A stretch of DNA of 64,000 nucleotides from Caulobacteraceae bacterium (GCA_027489335.1 JAIXZX010000001.1:1-64000), one strand, 5' to 3'. Shown: positions 15,633-25,684, numbered from the stretch's first letter. Made by a program: numbers and translations. The notes: generated by a model from the letters alone, not told the origin.

Positions 15633-18065
15633 ATGAAGTTCACCCTTTCCTGGCTCAAGGAACACCTGGACACTCAGGCCACCGTCGAGGAGGTGGTCGA
15701 GGCCATGACCATGGCCGGCCTGGAGGTCGAGCACGTGGAAAATCCGGCGGCCAAGCTGGCGGCGTTTTCCGTGGCCAAGATCGTCGAGGCCGTGCAGCAC
15801 CCCAACGCCGACCGCCTGCGGGTCTGTCAGGTGGACACCAGGGACGGCCGCAAGGAGATCGTCTGCGGCGCCCCCAATGCGCGGCCTGGCCTGACCACCA
15901 TCTATGCGCCGCTGGGCGCCTATGTGCCGGGCTCCGGCATCACGCTGGAGGCGCGCCCGGTGCGCGGCGTGGTCTCCAACGGCATGCTGTGTTCAGCCTC
16001 AGAGCTTGAGACCGCCGAGGAGTCGGACGGAATCATGGAGTTACCCGACAGCCTCGCCGTCGGGACCTCGGCCGCAGAGGCGCTCGGCCTGGAAGCGGTC
16101 ATCGATTTCGAGGTGACCCCCAACCGCCCCGACTGGCTGGGTGTCGCCGGCATCGCCCGGGACCTGGCGGCCGCGGGCCTTGGCAAGCTGAAGGACGTCT
16201 CGGTCGCCCCGGTGAAGGGCGCCTTCCCCTGCCCGGTGTCGGTTCGTCTGGATGCGCCGGAGGCCTGCCCGATCTTCGCCGGGCGGCTGATCCGCGGCGT
16301 GAAGAACGGCCCTTCGCCGGCCTGGCTGCAGCAGAAGCTGATCTCTATCGGCCTGCGCCCGATCAACACCCTGGTCGATATCACCAACCTGATCTCCTAC
16401 GACCGCGCCCGGCCGCTGCACGTCTATGACCGGACCAAGCTGGTGGGCGATGTGATCGTGGCCCGCCTGGGCGCCGGACGGGACGCAAGCGCGCCGGCCC
16501 ACACCGACGCACCGACGCCGGCCGAGCATCGGGACGAGCAGCTGATCGCCCTGGACGGCAAGACCTATGACATCACCTCGGAGATGTGCGTCATCGCCGA
16601 CGCCGGCGGCGAGCGCCCGGTGGGGCTGGGCGGCGTCATGGGCGGCGAGAGCACCGGCTGTTCGGAAGACACCACAGAGGTGTTCGTCGAGAGCGCCTGG
16701 TTCGATCCGATCCGTACCGCCCAGACCGGCCGGACCACCGGCATCACATCGGACGCCCAGTACCGGTTCGCCCGGGGCGTCGATCCGGGCTTCGTGGTCG
16801 ATGGGCTGGAGCTGGCCACGCGGCTGATCCTGGAGCTCTGCGGCGGCGAGGCCTCCGAGGTCGTGGTGGCCGGCGAGGCGCCCGCCGCGCCGGGCCCCAT
16901 CGCCTTTGACCGCACCTATGTGCGCCAGCTCACCGGCCTGAACCTGACCGATGACCGCATCGACCAGATCCTGCGGGACCTGGGCTTCGCGGTGGACGGC
17001 GGCCAGGTCACCCCGCCCACCTGGCGGCGCGACGTCGAGGGCCGCGCCGACCTGGTCGAGGAAGTCGCCCGAATCGAGGGCTATGGCGCCCTGCCCGTCG
17101 AGCCCCTGCCCGAGATGCCCCGGCCGGCCGGCGGCGTGCTGAGCGTGCGCCAGGGCCGGATGCGGACCGCCCGCCGGGCCATGGCGGCCCTCGGCTATGC
17201 TGAGACGGTCAGCTGGAGTTTCCTGCCGCGCAGCGCCGCCCGCCTGTTCGGCGGCGGCGACGAGGCCCTGATGATCGCCAATCCGATCTCGGCGGACCTG
17301 GACTGCATGCGCCCCTCGGTCCTGCCCAATCTGATCGAGGCGGCCGGGCGCAATGCGCGCAAGGGGTTCGCCGATGTGGCCCTGTTCGAAATCGGGCCGA
17401 TCTATCGGGACGATACGCCAGAGGGCCAGTCAGCGGTGGTGGCCGGCCTGATCGCCCCCCATGCGCCCCGGCGCTGGGACGGCGGCGGCGATGACCCGCT
17501 GTTCGCGCTCAAGGCCGACCTGATGGCCCTGCTGGACGAGTTGGGGGCGCCGGCCCTGCAGACCGCCCAGGGCTCGAGCTCATCCTGGTGGCATCCGGGC
17601 CGCTCAGCCCGCCTGCAACTGGGGCCCAAGACGGTCGTCGCCGAATTCGGGGAACTGCACCCGCAGGTCCTGAAGGCCCTGGACGTGGCCGGCCCGGTGC
17701 TGGCTTTCGAGCTCAACATCGACGCCCTGCCAGAGGGCAAACGCAAGGCGGTGAAGACCAAGCCGGCGCTCTCGCTCTCGCCGCACATGCCGCTCAGCCG
17801 CGACTTCGCCTTCGTGGTGGATGAGGCCGTGGCCGCCGGGGACCTGATCCGGGCTGTGGCCGGGGCCGACAAGGCCCTGATCGCTCAGGCGCGGGTCTTC
17901 GACGTCTATCGTGGCGCCAGCCTTGGCGAGGGTGTGAAGTCCCTGGCCGTGGAGATCCTGATCCAGCCGCAGGATCACACCCTAGGCGAGGCCGAGATCG
18001 AGCAGCTGTCGGCCAAGGTGGTGGCCGCTGCGGCCAAGGCCGTGGGCGCGAAGCTGCGGAGCTAG
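15633..18065 (+). CDS. pheT: Phenylalanyl-tRNA synthetase beta subunit
   Basis: The 810-residue product is the structural and editing subunit. Visible domains are an N-terminal tRNA-binding/EMAP domain (about 39-150, [14 protein letters not shown]), the B3/B4 editing domain (about 210-400, [12 protein letters not shown]), the B5 DNA-binding-like domain (about 410-480), a catalytic-like core (about 500-690) and a C-terminal FDX-ACB anticodon-binding domain (about 715-808, [12 protein letters not shown]). Length is normal for full-size bacterial PheT. An insertion near residues 285-305 ([18 protein letters not shown]) looks like a disordered Ala/Pro/Thr loop. It ends convergent with the DUF1134 gene, separated by a hairpin. 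Confidence 0.97.
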   Translation: MKFTLSWLKEHLDTQATVEEVVEAMTMAGLEVEHVENPAAKLAAFSVAKIVEAVQHPNADRLRVCQVDTRDGRKEIVCGAPNARPGLTTIYAPLGAYVPGSGITLEARPVRGVVSNGMLCSASELETAEESDGIMELPDSLAVGTSAAEALGLEAVIDFEVTPNRPDWLGVAGIARDLAAAGLGKLKDVSVAPVKGAFPCPVSVRLDAPEACPIFAGRLIRGVKNGPSPAWLQQKLISIGLRPINTLVDITNLISYDRARPLHVYDRTKLVGDVIVARLGAGRDASAPAHTDAPTPAEHRDEQLIALDGKTYDITSEMCVIADAGGERPVGLGGVMGGESTGCSEDTTEVFVESAWFDPIRTAQTGRTTGITSDAQYRFARGVDPGFVVDGLELATRLILELCGGEASEVVVAGEAPAAPGPIAFDRTYVRQLTGLNLTDDRIDQILRDLGFAVDGGQVTPPTWRRDVEGRADLVEEVARIEGYGALPVEPLPEMPRPAGGVLSVRQGRMRTARRAMAALGYAETVSWSFLPRSAARLFGGGDEALMIANPISADLDCMRPSVLPNLIEAAGRNARKGFADVALFEIGPIYRDDTPEGQSAVVAGLIAPHAPRRWDGGGDDPLFALKADLMALLDELGAPALQTAQGSSSSWWHPGRSARLQLGPKTVVAEFGELHPQVLKALDVAGPVLAFELNIDALPEGKRKAVKTKPALSLSPHMPLSRDFAFVVDEAVAAGDLIRAVAGADKALIAQARVFDVYRGASLGEGVKSLAVEILIQPQDHTLGEAEIEQLSAKVVAAAAKAVGAKLRS

Positions 18066-18071
18066 GGTTTA

Positions 18072-18093
18072 GGGCGCGGCGAAGGCCGCGCCC
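18072..18093. terminator. Bidirectional hairpin between pheT and the DUF1134 gene
   Basis: GGGCGCGGC (18072-18080) pairs perfectly with GCCGCGCCC (18085-18093) around a four-base loop. It lies exactly between two convergent stop codons. There is no T run on either side, so its terminator activity is an inference from position and stem stability. Confidence 0.55.
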
Positions 18094-18101
18094 GGAGCCC
18101 A

Positions 18102-18740
18102 TCAGAACGGGAAGAGGTTCCGCTGCCGGCTATAGGCCAGGTAGCCGATGTTGGCGCCCAGGCGCAGGCCGACGCCGGCCCGGATCGGCGCCAGGATGAT
18201 GTCGCTGGCCTTCTGATAGTTCACCCCAAGACCGCCCACGAGGTAGGCCGAGCCCTCGACGCCCGGGAAGCGCTGATAGATGGCGTCCGGGTAGTGCAGG
18301 TTATAGCAGAGCGTGAAGACCCGGCTGGCGTTGGCGCCCAGGTCCCAGCCGATGGAGGGCCCCTGCCAGAAGACCTCCTGGGTCTGGCGGTTCTTCATAT
18401 AGAGCAGGCCACGGCCGTAGCGGGCCCCGATGCTGATGGCGGCTGAGCCCTCCTCGCCGGCGATATAGCCGGTGGGGCTGCCGTTCTCTGCGAAGACGCG
18501 CTCGATGGCCCCGCCCGCGGCTTCAGCCGTGACGCCGAGGAAGTCGGAGACATCACGGACGATTTCGTCGCGGGAATAGGTGGCCGCCTGTTGGGCCTCT
18601 ACGGGGAAGTTCGGGTCCTGCTCGGGCGGCGGGCCCCCCTGGGTCGTTCCCTGGGGGGCGGGCTGGGCCGTGGCGCAGCTGGCGAGGCCAGCCGAGCCGG
18701 CCGCCGCCAGTCCGCTTACGATCAGCTTGCGACGGTCCAT
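18102..18740 (-). CDS. DUF1134 / EipA-like envelope lipoprotein
   Basis: The 212-residue product has a signal sequence with a twin-arginine-like DRRKLIV and a lipobox ending at Cys22 (LASC), so it is probably a Tat-exported or Sec-exported lipoprotein. The mature part starts with a Pro/Gln-rich linker. It is followed by a domain with FLGVTAEAAGGAIERVF, GSPTGYIAGEEGSAAISIGARYG, GPSIGWDLGANASRVFTLCYNL and GGLGVNYQ, which I recognise as DUF1134. Members in Brucella (EipA) are periplasmic, SH3-like proteins needed for envelope integrity. The conserved role in Caulobacterales is inferred from the family. It is convergent with pheT. Confidence 0.82.
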   Translation of the reverse strand: MDRRKLIVSGLAAAGSAGLASCATAQPAPQGTTQGGPPPEQDPNFPVEAQQAATYSRDEIVRDVSDFLGVTAEAAGGAIERVFAENGSPTGYIAGEEGSAAISIGARYGRGLLYMKNRQTQEVFWQGPSIGWDLGANASRVFTLCYNLHYPDAIYQRFPGVEGSAYLVGGLGVNYQKASDIILAPIRAGVGLRLGANIGYLAYSRQRNLFPF

Positions 18741-18838
18741 GTCTGTTCTCCTGGTGACGGTGGGATCGTCCCGTCTCTCGAAGGCATGAATGGGGCAGCT
18801 TGGCTTAATGTCTGATTAAGCATGTTGGTCTGCGGGCT

Positions 18839-20350
18839 TCAGGGCCGGTTGGCGCCAGCCGCTGTCAGATAGATGGGATTGGAGAGCGCCAGCAGCGCCC
18901 CATCGAGATCCCGCAATTCCACCCGCAGCCACCCCGTCCGGCCCTCGCTGCGGCGGGTAAAGGCCACCGTCGCCTCTGGACCCTCAGGGACAGGCAGGAC
19001 CTCAACGGCGCCGCCGGGCTCGACCACGTAAAGGCGGGCGGCGGGCGCGCCGGCGATGGTCGCGCGGAAGGCGATCATCTGGCCGGGCGAGGCGGTGATC
19101 TGACCGCCCATCACGGCGCTGGCCCCCTCCGCCTGCGCCTCCAGGTCGAAGGCCGTCAGGCCAGGGTGGGCGAGGTCGATGAAGACCCGGCCCGCCCGCA
19201 GGCTGGCCATCAGGTCAGACTGAGAGAGACTGGCGGCCCAGATCACGGTGGCGGGCCGGCCCAGCGCGCCGGGCGCCTCAACAGGGCGGTCAGGATCGTG
19301 GCTATCGCTGCCGGCGATGGCCGTGATCTGATGACCTTGATTCAGAAGGTTCTCCCAGAAGCCGATCCCGCTGAGCGGCGACTCGGCCCGGCCGCCGAAC
19401 GCGGCCATGGCGCCGCCATTCAGCACCTCGACGGCGTCGATTTTCGACCCGTCGAGATCTCCCCGCCAGCCACAGCCCATGCAGGCCTCGCCTGACGGCA
19501 TGCGCGGGTGGTTGATGGAGACGATCGCGCCTAGGCTTGCGGCCCGGTCGGCTACAGCGTTCAGGTCGGTCGCGCCCGGCGCCTCCAAACGAAACTCCAG
19601 CGGGGCGGTGAGACCAAACAGATTGGCGTGACCCTGAAAGGTGGTCAGCTCCCGACCCGGGATCAGCAGGATGTCGTCGAAATAGGGCTGCAGCTCCCGC
19701 AGGCCCTGGGTGTGCGAGGCGGCGTTGTGTTCGGTGAGCGCGACGAAATCCAGGCCCCGCGCCGCCGCGGCCTCAACGACCTTGAACAGGGGACAGGGGA
19801 CGCGGGCCCCGCCCCGGCTCTGGCAGGTCCCGTCGCTATGGCCCGAATGGACATGCAGGTCGCCCCGCCACCAGCCCGGCCCTGCGGCCAGGGACGCGTC
19901 TGACAGGCCGGCGAAGGGCGCATCCTGCGGGTCAATCCAGATCTCGGCTGTGTAGCGGGTGGTCGCTCCGGCCCGGAGATTGGGTACGCCCAGAACCAAG
20001 GCCCAGGTTCCGGCCGGGAGCGGGCCTGGGAGATAGGACGGCGTGGCATCGCTGGCCGAGATCGTCAACCGGTCCCGGGCGCCCCCGCTCCAGCCGCGGA
20101 AGCGGTCGGGGTCACGCACCCCAAGATCGATGGTCGTCCGGTCTGCGGCCCCATCATGGCGAAAGAGAACGGTGAGCCGCCCGGTCCCGGCAGGCACGGC
20201 GAAGGCCAGCTCGACATAGGTTTCATGGTCGGCCCGGGTGAGCTGGCCCTCCAGGCGGATGTCTGCCGGACGTTCAGGGACGGGCGACGCCGCAGCAGCG
20301 CTGGCGAGCGCGAGGGCCAGAAGACATGTGAGCGCCGCCGCCAGTCGCAT
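18839..20350 (-). CDS. CehA/McbA-type metallohydrolase (PHP fold), secreted
   Basis: The 503-residue product has a cleavable signal peptide (MRLAALTCLLALALASAAAA-like, residues 1-21). A beta-rich N-terminal domain occupies about residues 22-165. The PHP-type hydrolase domain follows: GDLHVHSGHSDGTC (first metal-binding His pair), LDFVALTEHNAASH, LLIPGRELTTFQGHANLFGL, SINHPRMPSGEACMGC and GSDSHDPDRP. These His/Asp clusters are the metal ligands of the PHP superfamily and the arrangement matches the CehA/McbA carbaryl-hydrolase-like family. Family members cleave phospho- or carbamate esters; the natural substrate here is unknown. It is likely periplasmic. It is alone on its strand with the chemoreceptor gene 64 bases upstream. 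Confidence 0.83.
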   Translation of the reverse strand: MRLAAALTCLLALALASAAAASPVPERPADIRLEGQLTRADHETYVELAFAVPAGTGRLTVLFRHDGAADRTTIDLGVRDPDRFRGWSGGARDRLTISASDATPSYLPGPLPAGTWALVLGVPNLRAGATTRYTAEIWIDPQDAPFAGLSDASLAAGPGWWRGDLHVHSGHSDGTCQSRGGARVPCPLFKVVEAAAARGLDFVALTEHNAASHTQGLRELQPYFDDILLIPGRELTTFQGHANLFGLTAPLEFRLEAPGATDLNAVADRAASLGAIVSINHPRMPSGEACMGCGWRGDLDGSKIDAVEVLNGGAMAAFGGRAESPLSGIGFWENLLNQGHQITAIAGSDSHDPDRPVEAPGALGRPATVIWAASLSQSDLMASLRAGRVFIDLAHPGLTAFDLEAQAEGASAVMGGQITASPGQMIAFRATIAGAPAARLYVVEPGGAVEVLPVPEGPEATVAFTRRSEGRTGWLRVELRDLDGALLALSNPIYLTAAGANRP

Positions 20351-20414
20351 CAGATCCGCCCCTCGAACAGGCTCGCAGGTGAGCCCGTGTCATCCTGGCA
20401 GGATCGGGGGGGTC

Positions 20415-21917
20415 TTAGAACTCTTCCCAGCTATCGCCGTTGGCCTGCGGCGCCATCTTGAGGGCCGCGGACCCTTGGGTCTGGTAGCGGGCCTGCGGGC
20501 GTTGTGTGCGGGGCGGCGGGGCGGCCGGACGCCGGGCAGGCGCGCTGCGGGTCCCGGCGCCAGCCACCGTGAAACGGCTGATCAGCCGGGTCAACTCTCC
20601 GGCGTCCTGGGCCAGGGCCTGGCTGGCGGCGGTGGACTGCTCGACCATGGCGGCGTTCTGCTGGGTCATCTGGTCCATCTGATTGACCGCCGTATTGACC
20701 TCCTGCAGGCCGGTGGCCTGTTCCTGGGCGCTGGCGGCGATCTCGCTCACGAGACCGGTGATGCGGCCCACCTGACTGACGATCCGCTGGAGCGCGTCGC
20801 CGGTCTTGCCCACGAGTCCGACCCCTTGAGCCACCTGTTCGGTGGAGGCGCTGATGAGGGCCTTGATCTCCTTGGCGGCCTCGGCCGAGCGCTGGGCCAG
20901 GGCCCGGACTTCGGAGGCGACCACGGCGAAGCCGCGGCCGGCGTCGCCAGCCCGAGCGGCTTCCACGCCGGCGTTCAGGGCCAGGAGGTTGGTCTGGAAG
21001 GCGATCTCGTCGATGACGCCGATGATCTGGCTGATCTGGGCTGAGGACTGCTCGATCTGGCCCATGGCGGCGACCGCCTCGCCGACCACCTGGCCCGAGG
21101 CCTCAGCGTCAGTGCGGGCGGCGCCGACCACATCACGGGCCTCCTTGGCGCCCTCGGCCGTGCGCTTGACCGTGGCGGTGAGCTCATCGAGCGCCGCTGC
21201 GGTCTCCTCAAGGCTAGCGGCTTGCTGTTCGGTGCGCCGCGACAGGTCGTCGGCGGCCTGGGCGATCTCGGCAGTCGCGCCGTCAATGCTACTGGTCGCG
21301 CCGATGATGGCGCCCATGGCTTCGGCCAGACTGGCGATGGCGGCGTTGAAGTCGGTCTGAAGGCGGGCGTATTCGCTGGGAAAGTCGCCATCGATGCGCG
21401 CCATGAGATCGCCGGCCGCTACCGCCGAGAGGCCCGTCCCGATGGCGGCCATGGCCTGCTCCTGACGGGCATGGGCCGCCTGCTGCTCCTGCAGCCGGCG
21501 TTTGCGATCCATTTCGATCTCGGTGACGTCTGTGGCGAACTTCACCACCCTCACCGGCTTCCCGTCCGCGTCGAGAATCGGATTGTAGGTCGCCTGAATC
21601 CAGACCTCGCGGCCGCCCTTGCCCAGGCGGAGGTACTTGTTAGCCAGGAATTCGCCGCGGTTCAGGGTGGCCCAGAATTCCCTGTAGTCAGGCTTGGATG
21701 CTTCGTCGGCCGGCACGAACAGGCGGTGATGACGACCGACAATTTCTTCGGCCGTATAGCCCATGGCGTCGAGGAAATTCTGGTTCGCCTTCAGGATCGT
21801 CCCATCAAGGCTGAATTCGATCACCGCCTGCGAGCGGTTGAAGGCCGAAATCATACCCTCGGCTTCAGTGATATATTGATCTTTGGCGGCCTGTTTTGAC
21901 TTGGCTTTCTTGAACAT
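20415..21917 (-). CDS. Cytosolic PAS-containing methyl-accepting chemotaxis protein with C-terminal CheR tether
   Basis: The 500-residue chemoreceptor has no membrane segment. Residues about 20-135 are a PAS domain ([20 protein letters not shown], then a PAC segment [10 protein letters not shown]), which may bind a small ligand, heme or flavin. A linker follows, then the MCP signalling domain (about 225-460) with the conserved hairpin tip [20 protein letters not shown] and [15 protein letters not shown]. The last residues are SWEEF. W-x-x-F separated by two residues matches the CheR/CheB-docking pentapeptide pattern seen at the end of major receptors. GAGGAACG precedes ATG 21917. No chemotaxis operon is next to it. 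Confidence 0.93.
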   Translation of the reverse strand: MFKKAKSKQAAKDQYITEAEGMISAFNRSQAVIEFSLDGTILKANQNFLDAMGYTAEEIVGRHHRLFVPADEASKPDYREFWATLNRGEFLANKYLRLGKGGREVWIQATYNPILDADGKPVRVVKFATDVTEIEMDRKRRLQEQQAAHARQEQAMAAIGTGLSAVAAGDLMARIDGDFPSEYARLQTDFNAAIASLAEAMGAIIGATSSIDGATAEIAQAADDLSRRTEQQAASLEETAAALDELTATVKRTAEGAKEARDVVGAARTDAEASGQVVGEAVAAMGQIEQSSAQISQIIGVIDEIAFQTNLLALNAGVEAARAGDAGRGFAVVASEVRALAQRSAEAAKEIKALISASTEQVAQGVGLVGKTGDALQRIVSQVGRITGLVSEIAASAQEQATGLQEVNTAVNQMDQMTQQNAAMVEQSTAASQALAQDAGELTRLISRFTVAGAGTRSAPARRPAAPPPRTQRPQARYQTQGSAALKMAPQANGDSWEEF

Positions 21918-22243
21918 CGTTCCTCAACACCGCTCAATCTTGGCTCGTCCGGTCCTGAGGGGCCCGCCAATCGAGACCCCGGTTACGCGGATTCCCATTA
22001 ACAGGTCCTTTAAAGCGACACTCTCCACAGGTTGAGACAATGAGAAACAACTACCAATCGTGGATTCTCACGACCATTTTCAGTAAATTTACCACGCCTA
22101 GTCAGATGGCTATGTATTTGCGGCTATCATTTACTCAAATCGGCGTGGCCGTCTGACCTCGCCCGTCGGGTCAAGACCGGCCCCTGCTAACGCCCCCTTC
22201 ATCCTGCGATGCGAGGCTAATCCTCTGAAAAGGAGTAGCGTTT
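21918..22243. other. Divergent intergenic region, AT-richer, no gene seen
   Basis: This 326-base gap between the chemoreceptor (minus) and the orphan gene at 22244 (plus) is clearly less GC-rich than its surroundings, particularly 22010-22140. It should hold promoters for both genes. I see no tRNA, small reading frame with a ribosome binding site, or strong hairpin in it, and no confident -35/-10 pair. Confidence 0.5.
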
Positions 22244-23491
22244 TTGTCGGCCCTGGCTTGTCTGCGCGTTGTGGTGCGCTCCGATCAGAGCGCACATTCG
22301 GAAGAGGCCCTGAGCCTGCTCGTGGCCAAGTTCACCACCGCCTTCCTCGAAGTGCGCTGGTCGTGGCCGCGCAAATTTTCCGCGATCAACCCCTACGCTT
22401 TCTTGCTGAACGACCCCCGGGCGGCTGAGCTGGACACCGCCGAGCTCGGACGCCTGTCGGCGGAACTGCACGCTCACCTGTTCGGCGAGGAAGACACGGA
22501 CGGATCGGACGTCACCGTCCTGCTGTTCGAGGGGGCCGAAGAGGCCATGGCGGCCTTTGCTGAACTGAGTGAGCCGGCGCTGGCCCAGGCCATGGTCGAC
22601 CCCCTGGCCGCCCCCGCTGGCGGACGCCTCAGCCGCATCACACCCGATGGCCAGCGGCTGCGGCTGCCCCCCAATGCGGGACAAGACGAGGGAGACGTCC
22701 CAGGAGGATCGCCCAAGAGGCGGGGGACGCACGGCCCGGACCGGGACCCCAATCTCGAGGCTGTTCAGGGCATCTACTACAGCGCCCGACAGATCTTCGT
22801 CGGCGATGTGGTGGCCAGTACGCCGGCGGAGGCGCGAACCCATTTCAGCCTGGTGGACGGGGACGATCACCTTCCGGCCAATCCTGAGGCCTTTGACGCC
22901 GCCTGCGTCGTGGCCGCCTTTCAGTTCCTGGCCCATAGCCCGTCAGACGCGCCGCTCTATCTGCCGATCTCCTTCTCCACCCTGCTGCGGCCATCCCGAC
23001 GGGCGGCCTATCTGGAACTGCTGGCCATTCTGCCGGTGTCGGAGCGGCGACGATTGGCCGCCGCGGTCTATGACGTGCCCCGCGCACCGTCCTTTCAGGC
23101 CTTGAAGCAGCTGCGCGACGCGCTCGACATCCAGTTCAGCGCGATCGACCTGCGCACGCACGATCCAGCGTTCGAGATCGAACAGCTGGCCGCTGAGGCG
23201 GTGACCAGCGTGACCCTCGTGCTGCCCCAGGCCGAACCCGAGCGGCGGCTGATCGTGCTGCGCCGCTTCATCGCGCGACTCGAGGCCTATAAGCGCCGCC
23301 GGATCTGGCCCGGCGTGACCAATCTCCGCACCCGGCGCGAGCTGGACATCGCCCTTGAGGCGAAGGTCCCCTTCCTGACCGGGCCTGGCGTCTGTCGTCC
23401 CCAGGCCAGACCCCTGGGGGGCAGGCCCTGGCCGATTGAACAGTTGCCCGTGCTCTCGACCCTGGCAGGCCTCCGGCCGCAGATGGCCTGA
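22244..23491 (+). CDS. Uncharacterised 415-aa protein, possible degenerate EAL-like C-terminal domain
   Basis: The start is TTG 22244, eight bases after AGGAG (22231-22235). I do not recognise the family. Residues about 1-205 are Ala/Glu/Leu-rich with a polar, probably unstructured stretch near 140-170 (NAGQDEGDVPGGSPKRRG). Residues about 205-400 alternate predicted strands and helices: LYLPISFSTLLRPSRRAAY, LLAILPVSERRRLA, LVLPQAEPERRL, IWPGVTNLRTRRELDIALE, then PFLTGPGVCRPQARP. The order and the final L-x-G-P-G-V segment resemble the second half of EAL-type TIM barrels, but the EAL, DDxG and catalytic Glu residues are absent. If the similarity is real it would be a non-catalytic c-di-GMP-sensor-like protein. 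This is a visual inference only. Confidence 0.7.
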   Translation: MSALACLRVVVRSDQSAHSEEALSLLVAKFTTAFLEVRWSWPRKFSAINPYAFLLNDPRAAELDTAELGRLSAELHAHLFGEEDTDGSDVTVLLFEGAEEAMAAFAELSEPALAQAMVDPLAAPAGGRLSRITPDGQRLRLPPNAGQDEGDVPGGSPKRRGTHGPDRDPNLEAVQGIYYSARQIFVGDVVASTPAEARTHFSLVDGDDHLPANPEAFDAACVVAAFQFLAHSPSDAPLYLPISFSTLLRPSRRAAYLELLAILPVSERRRLAAAVYDVPRAPSFQALKQLRDALDIQFSAIDLRTHDPAFEIEQLAAEAVTSVTLVLPQAEPERRLIVLRRFIARLEAYKRRRIWPGVTNLRTRRELDIALEAKVPFLTGPGVCRPQARPLGGRPWPIEQLPVLSTLAGLRPQMA

Positions 23492-23494
23492 GGC

Positions 23495-23944
23495 TCAGGC
23501 CTTGGCGCGCACCTTGCGCAGACGACCGCGGATCTCGTCGGCGGTCTCACGCACGCACTCGTGGGGATCAGATCCCTCCAGCAGGACGTGGACTGACTTG
23601 GGGAGGGCCTGGCGCAGAACCCCAAGCGCCCGGGGCGGCGCCATGATCACCAGACCCTGGAACAGGCCCCGGCGGGTCGGATCGGCCAGGCTCTCGGCGA
23701 CCCGCTCCAGAAACCGGTCCTCCGCCTCTTCGTGCGGCGCCCGCTCTCCGGCGCCATGCTGGCCGTGGCCGGCCCGGTCGTGGACCGTCGCCCCGTGGGC
23801 CGCGGCCTTCGGATAGTCGCCGCCCACTCGTCCCATGCGCCGGGCCTCGATCTCGCGCACATCACCGGCGCGTTGGCGCTCCTCAAAGACCCGCGCCTGA
23901 TCGCCATCGGCCACCAAAATCCAGGTGGTTCCTGTCACGTCCAT
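23495..23944 (-). CDS. Host-attachment family protein, 149 aa
   Basis: The product begins MDVTGTTWILVADGDQARVFEE and continues with RRMGRVGGDYPKAAAHGATVHDRAGHG, ERAPHEEAEDRFLERVAESL and LVIMAPPRALGVLRQALP. This is the pattern of the family annotated as protein required for attachment to host cells, an eRF1-domain-3-like fold (baeRF relatives). The biochemical role is not established. ATG 23944 is chosen because GGAGG lies eight bases upstream; ATG 23950 is only two bases from it. A FixK/FNR-like box centred at 24004.5 lies at about the distance expected for a class II activator of this gene. It is convergent with the orphan gene at 22244. Confidence 0.82.
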   Translation of the reverse strand: MDVTGTTWILVADGDQARVFEERQRAGDVREIEARRMGRVGGDYPKAAAHGATVHDRAGHGQHGAGERAPHEEAEDRFLERVAESLADPTRRGLFQGLVIMAPPRALGVLRQALPKSVHVLLEGSDPHECVRETADEIRGRLRKVRAKA

Positions 23945-23997
23945 GGTCATATCCTCCCGTATCGGCCGCATTGACCTCCGCCCACGAGTCCCGCGCC

Positions 23998-24011
23998 CTG
24001 ACACAGATCAA
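23998..24011. promoter_or_regulatory. Candidate FixK/FNR box between host-attachment and universal-stress genes
   Basis: CTGA-CACAGA-TCAA differs from the TTGA-N6-TCAA consensus at one base. Its centre is about 60 bases upstream of ATG 23944 on the minus strand, allowing an activator at -41.5 and a 20-base leader for the host-attachment gene. The universal-stress gene starts 129 bases away on the other side. Both gene families are commonly under low-oxygen control in alphaproteobacteria. Confidence 0.5.
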
Positions 24012-24139
24012 TCCAAGGCCCGGCCAGGGAACGAGGATCACCTAAGGGATAACCCTGAGTGGGCGCTGCCTGCGCGGCGGCCTATCCTTCGATCTGCCGG
24101 GCCAAGCAGCGCCCGTCAGAGGTCGTTGAGGAAGCCGCC

Positions 24140-24982
24140 ATGTCAGAGATTTCCGCCAACACCGCCGCCCTGGGCGGCGTCCTGGTTCATGTGGAGCCCG
24201 GCGAGGCGTCCCGTGATCGTGTCCGGGTGGCCGCCGCCCTGGCCAAGTCCATGGGGGCCCGGCTGATCGGCCTGGGCGCGGAGATGGCCCAGCCCCTGGT
24301 GTCCAGTCCCTATGGCGGGGTGAACACCGCTGAATGGGTTGTAGCCATGAACAAGCAGATTGATGACGATCTGATCGCCGCCCAGGGCGCGTTCGACCTG
24401 GAAACGTCAGGCCTCGACAGCGAGTGGCGCGCCATGCGCGAAATGCCCGCCCGTGCGCTGGCCTCAGCGGCCCGGGCCTGTGACGTGGTGGTGGTCAGCG
24501 CCCATCCGCAGACCAACTACTACCGGGCCGCCGACCCGGCGGAGGTTGTGATGCGCAGCGGCCGGCCGGTGCTGGTGACGCCCGCCAAGGCGAGTCCCCT
24601 GGATGGCCGCGCTGTGGTTCTGGCCTGGAAGGACACCCGCGAAGCCCGCCGCGCCCTGCAGGATGGCCTGCCCTTCATGCAGAGGGCCGGGCAGGTGGTG
24701 GTCGTGGCGGTCTGCAGCCAGGACGAAGCTGGCGCTGTGCAGCGCCAGGTCGATGACGTCATCGCCTATCTGTCCCGGCGCGGCGTTCGCGCCACGGCGA
24801 AGGTGAGCATCGCCCCGGACGCCGGCGTGGTCGGCGAACTGAATGCGACCGCCCAGGCGATCGGCGCCGATCTGATCATCGCAGGCGCCTACGGCCAGAG
24901 CCGCCTGCGGGAGTGGGTGTTCGGCGGCGTGACCCGCACCCTGATGGACGAGCCGACCCGCCACCTCCTGCTGAGTCACTGA
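24140..24982 (+). CDS. Universal stress protein, tandem UspA domains
   Basis: The 280-residue product is two UspA-like Rossmann domains (about 10-150 and 155-280). The first carries GGVLVHVEPGEASRDRVRVA and CDVVVVSAHPQ. The second ends in ADLIIAGAYGQSRLREWVFG and VTRTLMDEPTRHLLLSH, the usual C-terminal nucleotide-pocket and strand of two-domain Usp proteins. Such proteins are cytoplasmic and accumulate in stress, stationary phase or low oxygen. ATG 24140 is preceded by GAGGAA at good spacing; upstream in-frame codons (from 24059) lack support. It is divergent from the host-attachment gene with a FixK-like box between. Confidence 0.88.
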   Translation: MSEISANTAALGGVLVHVEPGEASRDRVRVAAALAKSMGARLIGLGAEMAQPLVSSPYGGVNTAEWVVAMNKQIDDDLIAAQGAFDLETSGLDSEWRAMREMPARALASAARACDVVVVSAHPQTNYYRAADPAEVVMRSGRPVLVTPAKASPLDGRAVVLAWKDTREARRALQDGLPFMQRAGQVVVVAVCSQDEAGAVQRQVDDVIAYLSRRGVRATAKVSIAPDAGVVGELNATAQAIGADLIIAGAYGQSRLREWVFGGVTRTLMDEPTRHLLLSH

Positions 24983-25026
24983 CGCCGTGCAGGAGGCGCC
25001 CACGGAACGCGGCATGTTCCGTGGGC

Positions 25027-25650
25027 TCAGGCGTCCTGGCCGCCTGCCGCGCCCTGAAAGAGGCGTGTGACCGCTTCAGTACGGTTCCGCGCCCCAGCGG
25101 CCCCGAGGACGGCCTGAACATGCAGTTTCACCGTGGCGATGGAGATGCCCAGGGTCTTGGCGATCTCCTTGTTCGTGCGGCCCAGGCGCATCTCCTCAAG
25201 GACTTCCCGCTGCCGTTTCGACAGACGGTCGGCCGGACCCAGCGCCACCGAACCTATCTGCGCCTCGTCCTCCTCAAAGCAAGGGAAGTACTCTCCGCCG
25301 GCCAGGACCAGCCGGATCGCCGCGAGCATCAGCGGGGCGTCGTCGGTCTTGGGCAGGATGCCGGAGAATCCGTGGGCGCGAGCGCGGCGCGCCAGAACCA
25401 GATCCCGCTCGGGCGCCATCAACAGACGGCGATGCGCGGGCGCGGACATGGACTCCGTCAGCACCTCCGCCAGTTCCGCAGCCGACAGCGGATCAATCAT
25501 CAGCAGTGAAAACGGGGGGCTCGCGACAAGCTCGCCCAAAGTCGCCGCCTCGATCACCGCGCAGTCGCCCATCTCGCCCGACAGCAAAGTCGCCAGGGCC
25601 CGCCGGCAGACCGGCTGACGACTTACGATCGCAACTCTGGTTTCACTCAC
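25027..25650 (-). CDS. LuxR-family regulator with degenerate receiver domain
   Basis: The 207-residue protein has a receiver-like N-terminal domain and a C-terminal LuxR/FixJ helix-turn-helix (about residues 140-200: [20 protein letters not shown], then [16 protein letters not shown]). In the receiver, D53 in LLMIDP is at the phosphorylation position. The acidic pair that normally follows the first strand is missing: [10 protein letters not shown] replaces the usual VDDHP type. Phosphorylation in the standard way is therefore doubtful. The start is GTG 25650. It is divergent from the hybrid kinase at 25882 and is its most likely partner. Convergence with the universal-stress gene leaves a 44-base gap. 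Confidence 0.87.
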   Translation of the reverse strand: MSETRVAIVSRQPVCRRALATLLSGEMGDCAVIEAATLGELVASPPFSLLMIDPLSAAELAEVLTESMSAPAHRRLLMAPERDLVLARRARAHGFSGILPKTDDAPLMLAAIRLVLAGGEYFPCFEEDEAQIGSVALGPADRLSKRQREVLEEMRLGRTNKEIAKTLGISIATVKLHVQAVLGAAGARNRTEAVTRLFQGAAGGQDA

Positions 25651-25684
25651 AGTAAATTACCCGCCATCCGCGTGCGCCGTAGCG

